A DNA stretch of 11,029 nucleotides from Ruminococcus sp. (lineage in GTDB: Bacteria; Bacillota; Clostridia; Oscillospirales; Ruminococcaceae): positions 3,008 through 14,036 of the forward strand of contig JAAVHM010000069.1 of the NCBI GenBank assembly GCA_014799675.1, written 5' to 3'. Below are positions 6,226 through 11,029 of the stretch, piece by piece. The notes below the pieces were generated by a model, which was not told the DNA's origin, did not search any database, and saw only the letters and a program-made list of their open reading frames with translations. The position numbers and the translations under genes are program-made. The first letter of the stretch is position 1. Each line of letters starts with the position of its first letter.

Positions 6226-6606
6226 TTATTCAAATTCAATTATTTTATCCAGCACAACCGTACCAAAAGCAAGCACAAAGTGTTCCTCCGAAATGCCCGT
6301 GCTTGGGTGACCATTGGTATTTTTATTAAATTCAATATTGCCGATTTTTTTGAGAAAATCATTCTCGCAGCTTCCGAAAACAACGTACTGACAACTCCAA
6401 TATTCGATTTTATTTCCGTTGTCGATTTCGCCCCAAATAAGCTCCAGCGGACGGCATATATCCACGTTTAAAGATAACAGATATTCGTTTATTTCAGGGA
6501 ACTTTTCCTCGATTTGTACAAAAAAATTTCTGCACCCCGCGCAATCGCATGGAAGCGATTCGTCCGATTGATAATACTCAAAATTTCTGTTCAAATTAAT
6601 ATCCAT
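6226..6606 (-). CDS. Hypothetical 126-residue cysteine-containing protein
   Basis: I do not recognise this family with confidence. The protein is small, acidic and without a signal peptide or membrane segment. The N-terminal half has LPCDCAGCRNFF, a closely spaced cysteine group that could bind metal, followed by a helix QIEEKFPEINEYLLSL. The C-terminal half has WSCQYVVFGSC and a conserved-looking HPSTGISEEHFVLAFG. It starts 28 bases after the LRR-like gene with AAGGAG before the ATG, and ends just before folE. Its base composition appears more AT-rich than the flanking queuosine genes. Its general shape, a small acidic soluble protein beside other short unrelated genes, recalls immunity-type proteins, but that is only an impression. 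Confidence 0.75.
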   Translation of the reverse strand: MDINLNRNFEYYQSDESLPCDCAGCRNFFVQIEEKFPEINEYLLSLNVDICRPLELIWGEIDNGNKIEYWSCQYVVFGSCENDFLKKIGNIEFNKNTNGHPSTGISEEHFVLAFGTVVLDKIIEFE

Positions 6607-6634
6607 TTATACTCCTTTTTAATCAGACCTCCGT

Positions 6635-7231
6635 TTACCAGATTTCTACATCTATTCCTTTTTCCTGCAATTCTTCACTTTGTTTAATTAAATCTTCTTT
6701 GGCATCGTCCCTTACATGCAATATTTTAAGGGTATGCAAATTTTCAAAATGTTTTAAAGATTCAAAGTCCACAATGTCAAATAATTGCAGCACAAGTGTA
6801 TCTATATTTGATAAATAATACTCGCTTTCGTCAAGTGCAAAAGTATTCCAGCTTTCATTAGAGCTTCCAAGCAACTCCAGCTGTTTTACATTCGGCAAAT
6901 CAGGCAGGGTTTCAAGACGCCCGCAGTACCCGTCGTGATAAAAAATTGTAAGTTCGTTCATATTTTTCATTTCCGAAAGATATTTTAAATCCATATCTTC
7001 ATCTGCTGTAAGCCACAATTTTTCAAGCTTTGTGAGCTTTCTTAAACTCGGTGTGCATTTTACCGTTTCGCTAAATTCATCATGATTTTCATCTGAAATT
7101 TCTGTAACATCTATGCTGACAATGAGTTTTGTTCCATATTTATCTTCGACTATCGCATAATTTTTATTAAAATAAACCGCACCGACAATTGCCGCCAAAA
7201 TAACAATACCCAAAACAATTTTCTTACGCAT
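6635..7231 (-). CDS. Membrane-anchored leucine-rich-repeat-like protein
   Basis: A 198-residue protein with an N-terminal transmembrane or uncleaved signal segment (about residues 5-21, IVLGIVILAAIVGAVYF). The rest looks extracytoplasmic. From about residue 55 onward leucines recur with an LRR-like spacing: LRKLTKLEKLWLT, LKYLSEMKNMNELTIF, LPNVKQLELL, LSNIDTLVLQLF, LKHFENLHTLKIL. This suggests four or five degenerate repeats. LRR surfaces usually bind other proteins; no partner is evident. The start is the ATG at 7231, with GAGGGG about 10 bases upstream inside the end of queE, not the TTG at 7240 that would sit on that site. It begins 5 bases after the queE stop. It is AT-rich compared with queE and has no known role in queuosine synthesis. 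Confidence 0.8.
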   Translation of the reverse strand: MRKKIVLGIVILAAIVGAVYFNKNYAIVEDKYGTKLIVSIDVTEISDENHDEFSETVKCTPSLRKLTKLEKLWLTADEDMDLKYLSEMKNMNELTIFYHDGYCGRLETLPDLPNVKQLELLGSSNESWNTFALDESEYYLSNIDTLVLQLFDIVDFESLKHFENLHTLKILHVRDDAKEDLIKQSEELQEKGIDVEIW

Positions 7232-7236
7232 AAAAA

Positions 7237-7905
7237 TCAAACCCCTCTCATGTTCGGATCCCAGATAAACTTGTGCATTTGCAATTGAACATTGACCCCG
7301 TTCAGCTTGTTTTCAAGCATAAAATCCACAATTTCCGCAGGCTCGATTTCCCCGAAAACGGGACTGATATAGACCGAACACCTTTCAGTCAGCCGAAACT
7401 CCCGAATAATTTCAAGAGCGCGTTCCAGATCGGCACGGCTTCCCGCAACAAATTTTACCGTGTCCTTTTTTTCAAGGAGGGCAAAATTTTCGGTACGCAT
7501 ATGGCTCTCCATGCCGCTTGCGGGAAGCTTGTAATCCATTGTTAAAGCGGGACGTTCACCCTTTATTTTCACAACATCGGAAACGTCCGCAGAACCGTTT
7601 GTCTCGATCTCAACGTAACGACCGTCCCCGCAGAGCATTTCAAGCAGAGGAATAATTTCCTGCTGAATAAGCGGCTCGCCCCCTGTTACCGTAACATTTT
7701 TTATGCCGCTTTTTTTAACCTCGGAAAGAATTTCGTCCGCTGTCATTTCGGTGTATTTTGCGTCGGGGACGTTCGCCCATTTCGTGTCGCAGTAGGAGCA
7801 GTTCAGATTACAGCCCGTGAACCGAATAAAAAACGCAAGCTGTCCTGCCAGAGTACCTTCTCCGTTAATGCTTTCAAAAATTTCTGCTATTTTATATTTG
7901 TGCAT
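7237..7905 (-). CDS. queE: 7-carboxy-7-deazaguanine synthase QueE (radical SAM)
   Basis: Radical S-adenosylmethionine enzyme that rearranges 6-carboxy-5,6,7,8-tetrahydropterin to 7-carboxy-7-deazaguanine. The 222-residue protein has the QueE opening IFESINGEGTLAGQ, then the 4Fe-4S-binding cysteines C32, C36 and C39 in FTGCNLNCSYCDTKW. It also has the SAM-contacting GGEP at 75-78. The C-terminal QLQMHKFIW is typical of the family. I start at the ATG at 7905, 5 bases after AAAGGAG. An in-frame extension upstream to 7935 would be encoded by the intergenic repeat and is rejected. It is 62 bases downstream of queD and followed almost without gap by the LRR-like gene. Identification is secure. Confidence 0.97.
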   Translation of the reverse strand: MHKYKIAEIFESINGEGTLAGQLAFFIRFTGCNLNCSYCDTKWANVPDAKYTEMTADEILSEVKKSGIKNVTVTGGEPLIQQEIIPLLEMLCGDGRYVEIETNGSADVSDVVKIKGERPALTMDYKLPASGMESHMRTENFALLEKKDTVKFVAGSRADLERALEIIREFRLTERCSVYISPVFGEIEPAEIVDFMLENKLNGVNVQLQMHKFIWDPNMRGV

Positions 7906-7928
7906 GGTTTTTCTCCTTTCAGAAATAA

Positions 7929-7962
7929 GAGACAAGAAGCAAGAGGCAAGAATTTTTTGCCT
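7929..7962. repeat. Purine-rich GCAAGA-type repeat with hairpin between queD and queE
   Basis: The plus strand reads AGACAAGAAGCAAGAGGC then AAGAA, a tandem-like series of about 7-base units (AAGAAGC, AAGAGGC). AGGCAA (7944-7949) and TTGCCT (7957-7962) are inverted and can form a 6-bp hairpin with a 7-base loop. It lies wholly in the short gap between the queD stop and the queE ribosome site. Confidence 0.6.
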
Positions 7963-7967
7963 GTTGT

Positions 7968-8387
7968 TTAATCCATAAACGCCGCGGAATTATTAGGCGT
8001 TTCGTAAACCGTCACACTGATGACGTTGTAGCCCATTTCCGAAAGACGGTTATAAAAATACTCCGCAAAATTCTCCGCCGTGGGACGGAAATCTACTTCA
8101 ATAAGTCGGAAATTTTCCTCATTTAACGCAGCAACCGTTGCGCTTTTTAACGAACCCTTTTCATAAATAAATGCGTGGTCGAACTCGTCCGCAAGATTTT
8201 TCAAGTCCCGCTTGATGTCTCCGAAATCCGTTACCATGCCGCGGAGCTGTCCCGAAGCAACAAGCTTTTCGGAAGCAATTTCCGCCGAAATGACCCACCT
8301 GTGACCGTGGAGATTAGAGCATTTCCCGTTATATCCGCTTAGAAAATGCGCGCTGTCGAAAGCGGCTTCCGTTTTTAATATGTACAT
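7968..8387 (-). CDS. queD: 6-carboxy-5,6,7,8-tetrahydropterin synthase QueD
   Basis: Zinc enzyme of the PTPS fold that converts dihydroneopterin triphosphate to 6-carboxytetrahydropterin, releasing acetaldehyde and triphosphate. The 139-residue protein carries the zinc histidines H14 in FDSAHFL and H27 and H29 in NLHGHRW. The catalytic cysteine is C23, four residues before HGH as in QueD. VTDFGDIKRDL (52-62) and EFDHAFI (68-74) are further family motifs. It is the first gene of the queDE-folE-queC series. Its GGAGGG site (8394-8399) directly abuts the U-run of an intrinsic terminator, so expression of this gene and those behind it is probably set by terminator formation. Identification is secure. 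Confidence 0.97.
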   Translation of the reverse strand: MYILKTEAAFDSAHFLSGYNGKCSNLHGHRWVISAEIASEKLVASGQLRGMVTDFGDIKRDLKNLADEFDHAFIYEKGSLKSATVAALNEENFRLIEVDFRPTAENFAEYFYNRLSEMGYNVISVTVYETPNNSAAFMD

Positions 8388-8400
8388 AAAGATCCCTCCA

Positions 8401-8428
8401 AAAATAAAAGGCGCAGTCAGACTGCACC
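8401..8428 (-). terminator. Intrinsic terminator just upstream of the queD ribosome site
   Basis: On the minus strand GGTGCAGTC (8428-8420), one T, then GACTGCGCC (8418-8410) form a 9-base inverted pair (eight usable pairs, one G-U) followed at once by TTTTATTTT (8409-8401). The queD GGAGGG begins within two bases of the U-run. It can end transcripts arriving from the hydrolase gene, or act as the off state of the leader. Confidence 0.8.
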
Positions 8429-8531
8429 CGTAAAAATCGAAAAGCAGTCCCGGTTTTGATTTGAAAAAATACCGCAGGTATTTTTTAATACCTTGGTTTT
8501 TTCCGCGCAGGAAGGTACAAATGAACTGCGC
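8401..8531 (-). promoter_or_regulatory. Structured queD leader, candidate transcription-attenuating riboswitch
   Basis: In the minus-strand RNA, GCGCAG (8531-8526) pairs with CTGCGC (8510-8505). The loop of that stem starts UUC and holds TACCTT (8517-8512), which can pair with AAGGTA (8494-8489) beyond an A-rich linker GGAAAAAACC. The result is an H-type pseudoknot. AAGGTATT can instead pair with AATACCT (8482-8476), and that strand can pair with GGTATTTTTT (10 bp, arms 8464-8473 and 8477-8486). Further on, GACTGC (8449-8444) can pair with GCAGTC (8425-8420), the 5' arm of the terminator. The leader's first GCGCAGT (8531-8525) can also pair with the terminator's 3' arm ACTGCGC (8417-8411). 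preQ1 is the natural ligand candidate from context. I could not match it to preQ1 class I, II or III by memory. Confidence 0.6.
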
Positions 8532-8547
8532 TTATAAAATTAAAAAA

Positions 8548-9231
8548 TTATTTTTCGTCCAAAAATTCCTCAACGGCACGGTTGAATTCGTCGGGATTTT
8601 TATTTGCAATAAAGTGGTCTCCCCAGATTCTGACCGTCCGCGAATTTGGTATGCTTTTGCCGATAAGCTCTGTGTGGCTGTCCTTTATCATATCACACGT
8701 GCCGACGATAACAAGAGTTTTCGCCGTGACCGCCGAAAGTTCTTTGGGTGAAATATTCGGCTCGTTCACCATAAGCCCAAGAAGCTCCGCGTTTTTCTTT
8801 GCCTCGGGACTTTTCTCCGCGAATTTCGAAGCAATTTTATACCCTATTTCAATTGGTATCTGTATGCGCCGTTTTACGCCGTCGGGAGAAAGATTTCCGC
8901 CGTTGAGAATAAGCCGCGAAACTCTTTCGGGGTGCTTTAACGCAAAGGTCAGCGCAATGTTTGCCCCGTCGGAAAATCCTAAAATATCTGGCTTTTCAAA
9001 GCAATGTTCGTCCAAAAAATTCAGCAAATCCTCCGCAAACTGTGCAATGGTAAAGGGCTTTTCCCCTCTCGGAGACTTCCCGTGACCTCGTGTGTCAACC
9101 GCGATAACCCTGCGCCGCTTTGAAAAATATTCAAGCTGATGTACAAAATAATCACCGTTTTCGCCGTTGCCGTGAAGAAGAATAAGCGGCTCGCCCTCGC
9201 CTTTTTCGGTGTAATGCAGGTGAATATCCAT
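8548..9231 (-). CDS. Alpha/beta-hydrolase fold protein
   Basis: A 227-residue cytosolic alpha/beta hydrolase. The oxyanion-hole motif HGNG is at 20-23, followed by VIAVDTRGHGKS (42-53). The nucleophile S87 lies in the elbow GFSDG, D180 in VGTCDMI is the acid, and H206 in WGDHF completes the triad. The cap region is short. Such enzymes cleave esters, peroxides, C-C bonds or other groups, and nothing here identifies the substrate. It has its own near-consensus promoter at 9268-9296 overlapping the marR stop, so it can be expressed apart from marR. AAGGAAG precedes the ATG. The stop is 17 bases before the first stem of the queD leader, so read-through into the leader is possible. Confidence 0.93.
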   Translation of the reverse strand: MDIHLHYTEKGEGEPLILLHGNGENGDYFVHQLEYFSKRRRVIAVDTRGHGKSPRGEKPFTIAQFAEDLLNFLDEHCFEKPDILGFSDGANIALTFALKHPERVSRLILNGGNLSPDGVKRRIQIPIEIGYKIASKFAEKSPEAKKNAELLGLMVNEPNISPKELSAVTAKTLVIVGTCDMIKDSHTELIGKSIPNSRTVRIWGDHFIANKNPDEFNRAVEEFLDEK

Positions 9232-9267
9232 TTAATCTTCCTTTCGGGTTTTTAAAGTCTGATATTC

Positions 9268-9296
9268 AGTATAACACTTATTGAGACGGTTGTCAA
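9268..9296 (-). promoter_or_regulatory. Sigma-A type promoter of the alpha/beta-hydrolase gene
   Basis: On the minus strand there is TTGACA (9291-9296), a 17-base spacer and TATACT (9268-9273). The -35 box covers the marR stop codon (9293-9295). No dyad like the one at 10436 is seen here, so the hydrolase is probably not under the same operator. Confidence 0.8.
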
Positions 9297-9709
9297 TCCT
9301 TTTGCCGCAATCCCCCTGTGACTTTTTTCATAAGCATGAGCAAAGTTTCCCGTTCGCTTTCGTCCAGTTGTGACAATGCCTTTTCCTCCGCGGACTTCAT
9401 TACCTCCCTGACCCTTTCTGCGGCGGCGCGTCCCCTGTCGGTGAGAAAAACGTAAAGTGAACGGCGGTTGCCGTCCTTTGCGGAACGGCTTATGTAACCG
9501 TCGTTCTCCATTTTAAGCAGTATGCTTGTTGCCGTGGCAGGCTCGATAAAACAGCCCGCGGCGACCTCCTTCTGCATACAGCCGTCATGCTCCAAGAGGA
9601 AATCAAGGACTTTCGGCTGCCCCATTGAAAGTCCCTCCAGACCGTCGTAAACAAGCTTCTGATACAGGCTGTGATTTATCAGCATAATGTAGTGATATGA
9701 ATTTTCCAT
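9293..9709 (-). CDS. MarR family transcriptional regulator
   Basis: A 138-residue winged-helix regulator. The DNA-binding core reads PKVLDFLLEHDGCMQKEVAAGC, then a recognition helix around EPATATSILLKMENDGYI. The wing SRSAKDGNRRSLYVFLTDRG carries the DxRxxxLxLT-type MarR signature. The flanking helices would form the dimer interface. MarR proteins usually repress their own operon and release DNA on binding a small phenolic or other ligand, or on oxidation. One cysteine, C44, lies before the recognition helix and another, C53, starts it; whether they sense redox is unknown. It sits 23 bases after the YczE-like gene in the same direction with an AAAGGAG site, so the two form an operon behind the dyad-bearing promoter. 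Confidence 0.93.
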   Translation of the reverse strand: MENSYHYIMLINHSLYQKLVYDGLEGLSMGQPKVLDFLLEHDGCMQKEVAAGCFIEPATATSILLKMENDGYISRSAKDGNRRSLYVFLTDRGRAAAERVREVMKSAEEKALSQLDESERETLLMLMKKVTGGLRQKD

Positions 9710-9732
9710 AATATTCTCCTTTTGCGGAAACG

Positions 9733-10398
9733 TTACTGTGCGGGTACTTCAAGAAAGCCTTGCAGCGGTTTCAAAAACAGCTTATTTAAAAGCTTAAGAC
9801 AAAGCCCCACGCCGAAAGCGGCGATGACCGTACCCTCTCTTACCCCCGAAAGTGTTTTCAGGCAGATGAGAGAAGTCGCCGCGGCAATTATTACAACAGA
9901 CCAGTCAAAAATAATTTTTGCGGTAGGAAGAGATATTCCCGTCTTTGCCGAAAGCGCCTGCATAACGCCCTCGCCGGGCAGGGAAAGAATGTCCGCCTGA
10001 ATGTAGAGCATTATTCCGAGAGCCACAAGAACCATACTTATCAATATGTAAAGCAGTCTTGCGGCGTAATTCCCGCAGGGCGGCAGGAACGCGTCCGCAA
10101 GCTTGTTTGAAATGCTGACAAAAATTCCGAAAGCGGCGGAGCATAAAATTTGAAGCAAAAACACGGGCTTGAAGTCCTTTCGCAGAATTATCAGCTGAAT
10201 AGGTATAAACCCGATAAATACGGCGGTCGTGCAAATTCCCATGTCGATCTTAAGTATGTCGCTTATTACCGACGGTATGGAATTCACTGGGGAAACCCCA
10301 AGCTCGGAGGCTTTCGACACGGACACTCCCAAAGCCATAATGAACAGCCCCAGAAGATAAACAATAACCTTTTTCAGATATTTCGGAAAATTTTCCAT
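9733..10398 (-). CDS. YczE/YyaS/YitT-like integral membrane protein
   Basis: A 221-residue polytopic membrane protein with about five hydrophobic spans: roughly residues 10-28, 55-72, 80-98, 112-132 and 160-180, with a further hydrophobic stretch near 190-205. The N-terminal LGLFIMALGVSVSKASELGVSPVNSIP and the later ILSLPGEGVMQALS match the repeated half-motifs of the YczE/YyaS/YitT group of Firmicutes proteins. The transport or other function of this group is not established. Being co-transcribed with a MarR regulator suggests an inducible efflux or stress role, which is inference. It is the first gene behind the promoter at 10454-10482. A TTCCTC stretch (minus strand GAGGAA, 10405-10410) gives the ribosome site. 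Confidence 0.85.
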   Translation of the reverse strand: MENFPKYLKKVIVYLLGLFIMALGVSVSKASELGVSPVNSIPSVISDILKIDMGICTTAVFIGFIPIQLIILRKDFKPVFLLQILCSAAFGIFVSISNKLADAFLPPCGNYAARLLYILISMVLVALGIMLYIQADILSLPGEGVMQALSAKTGISLPTAKIIFDWSVVIIAAATSLICLKTLSGVREGTVIAAFGVGLCLKLLNKLFLKPLQGFLEVPAQ

Positions 10399-10418
10399 AG
10401 CAGATTCCTCTTTTCATA

Positions 10419-10453
10419 ATAGTTATAATTCTAATAATTAGTATTCTAACTAT
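10419..10453. promoter_or_regulatory. 35-bp imperfect dyad, candidate MarR operator
   Basis: The dyad is centred on base 10436. The arms read ATAGTTA (10419-10425) and TAACTAT (10447-10453) outside, AAT (10427-10429) and ATT (10443-10445) next, and CTAAT A ATTAG (10431-10441) in the centre. Only two pairs, at 10426/10446 and 10430/10442, break the symmetry. On the minus strand TTAGAAT occurs twice, giving two staggered half-site sets. It covers the expected transcription start of the YczE-marR operon and abuts its -10 box. Operators of this size and AT-rich symmetry suit MarR dimers. Confidence 0.6.
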
Positions 10454-10482
10454 ATTATAACTCCCTTTTCCGATTTTGTCAA
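10454..10482 (-). promoter_or_regulatory. Consensus sigma-A promoter of the YczE-like/marR operon
   Basis: On the minus strand there is TTGACA (10477-10482), a 17-base spacer and TATAAT (10454-10459), an exact match to the vegetative consensus. The start point would fall near 10447, inside the dyad. So strong a promoter implies it is normally held down by a repressor. Confidence 0.88.
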
Positions 10483-10537
10483 TACATAAAAATTAATCCG
10501 AATAAATCCGTCCGCCGCAGTTTTGATTTTGGCAGAC

Positions 10538-10566
10538 TTGACTAAATACGCCAAATATGATATAAT
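10538..10566 (+). promoter_or_regulatory. Sigma-A type promoter of the SCP2-domain gene
   Basis: TTGACT (10538-10543), a 17-base spacer and TATAAT (10561-10566) lie 40 bases before the ATG at 10607. It faces away from the YczE-marR promoter, about 55 bases separating the two -35 boxes, with nothing else recognisable between them. Confidence 0.85.
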
Positions 10567-10606
10567 TTACACGTTATTATTTATAAAAATACGGAGGTAC
10601 AATATT

Positions 10607-10927
10607 ATGACTTTTCAGGATTATTTTGCAAAATTCAGAGAAATTTTTATGGCGGCGGACGTTGCCAAGCTGGACGGAGATATCGCTTTTCAGATAAACC
10701 TCACAGGCGAGGGCGCGGGAACTTTTTACGCCGAATACAAAAACGGAAAGCTTTCCGTTGAGCCTTACGATTACCACGACAGGGACGCCGCTTTAACCGC
10801 GGACTCCAAGGACTTCCTTAAAATTGCCGAGGGAAAAATGGATCCCATTCAGGCGTACTTTCTCGGCAAGCTTAAGGTTGACGGCGACGTGAGCAAGGCT
10901 CTTGCTCTGAAAAATATGGTGAAATAA
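10607..10927 (+). CDS. SCP2 sterol-carrier-domain protein
   Basis: A 106-residue stand-alone SCP2-type domain. DGDIAFQINLTGEGAGTFYAEYKNGKLSVE gives the antiparallel strands. ALTADSKDFLKIAEGKMDPIQAYFLGKLKVDGDVSKALAL is the typical SCP2 C-terminal pattern of a helix over the binding cavity, then a G-K-L-x-V-x-G-D strand. The fold binds lipids or other hydrophobic ligands. In bacteria the physiological ligand of such single-domain proteins is mostly unknown. The start is the ATG at 10607, 9 bases after CGGAGG (10592-10597). In-frame upstream codons back to 10523 run through the promoter and are rejected. The next gene begins 4 bases after the stop. Confidence 0.92.
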   Translation: MTFQDYFAKFREIFMAADVAKLDGDIAFQINLTGEGAGTFYAEYKNGKLSVEPYDYHDRDAALTADSKDFLKIAEGKMDPIQAYFLGKLKVDGDVSKALALKNMVK

Positions 10928-10931
10928 TTTT

Positions 10932-11029
10932 ATGGAAAATAATATTTCCCAAGCAGTCGAAAAAATTTTTCGGGACTGTCCCGCAAAGCTTGTTTTCAGC
11001 AAGCCGCCAAAGAACGGCGAGTTCCGCAA
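10932..11029 (+). CDS. N-terminus of a gene continuing off the right edge
   Basis: An open frame of 32 codons from the ATG at 10932 runs to the window end without a stop: MENNISQAVEKIFRDCPAKL, then VFSKPPKNGEFR. It starts 4 bases after the SCP2 gene, so translation may be coupled; the ribosome site before it is weak. The K-x-V-x-S-x-P pattern after a short helix recalls the N-terminal region of a group of clostridial class I SAM-dependent methyltransferases. Too little is present to be confident, and the function is left open. Confidence 0.55.
   Translation, partial: MENNISQAVEKIFRDCPAKLVFSKPPKNGEFR

Noticed and set aside
7906..7935. Ten-residue N-terminal extension of QueE
   Set aside because: It would be encoded by the intergenic repeat; the ATG at 7905 has AAAGGAG at proper spacing and gives the usual QueE start.
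8582..9085. 167-codon plus-strand open frame opposite the alpha/beta hydrolase
   Set aside because: It lies wholly antisense to a gene with an intact catalytic triad, has no ribosome site or recognisable domain, and reads like a frame shadow.
10793..11029. Minus-strand open frame at the right edge
   Set aside because: It is antisense to the SCP2 domain and the following gene start; the plus-strand reading has promoter, ribosome site and a known fold.

Overview
The window looks like chromosome of a Gram-positive clostridial bacterium. A gut Ruminococcus or other Oscillospiraceae relative is most likely. The basis is moderate GC with AT-rich spacers, AGGAG/GGAGG ribosome binding sites before nearly every gene, near-consensus TTGACA-17-TATAAT promoters, lipobox proteins and Firmicutes-style small regulators. 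This placement is inference from style, not a database match.

The core is a complete de novo preQ1 (queuosine precursor) gene set, all on the minus strand. Read in the direction of transcription it is queD (8387-7968), queE (7905-7237), two unrelated small genes (7231-6635 and 6606-6226), folE (6212-5625) and queC (5541-4852). A Nudix hydrolase (4803-4306) and a GNAT acetyltransferase (4306-3782) follow on the same strand. queF (993-496) lies about 3.8 kb further on, past two plus-strand genes and a nucleotidyltransferase. The enzymes give the chain GTP -> dihydroneopterin triphosphate (FolE) -> carboxytetrahydropterin (QueD) -> carboxydeazaguanine (QueE) -> preQ0 (QueC) -> preQ1 (QueF). The tRNA insertion and finishing genes (tgt, queA, queG/queH) are not in the window.

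The most interesting element is the RNA leader in front of queD (8401-8531, minus strand). It ends in a clear intrinsic terminator that abuts the queD ribosome binding site. Upstream segments can pair alternatively with both terminator arms, and a possible H-type pseudoknot with an A-rich loop lies further upstream. This is the architecture of a transcription-attenuating riboswitch. preQ1 is the obvious ligand candidate, although I could not match the leader to a known preQ1 class.

Between 1.1 and 3.8 kb are a nucleotidyltransferase-fold protein, a large lipoprotein and a small membrane-anchored protein. The small protein resembles the ring-building domain of FliF/YscJ, with no flagellar, secretion or sporulation genes nearby. 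At the right end (8.5-10.5 kb, minus strand) are a YczE/YitT-like membrane protein, a MarR regulator and an alpha/beta hydrolase. The first two share a strong promoter whose start region lies inside a 35-bp imperfect dyad, a good candidate MarR operator. Divergent from them are a stand-alone SCP2 sterol-carrier-domain protein and the start of another gene. The left edge holds the N-terminus of an amino-acid ABC transporter binding lipoprotein.

Several short dispersed repeats sit between the queuosine genes. TTGACAG-type repeats supply the stop codons and last residues of both queC and folE. A purine-rich GCAAGA repeat sits between queD and queE, and a 97-bp AT-rich imperfect palindrome lies upstream of queF.
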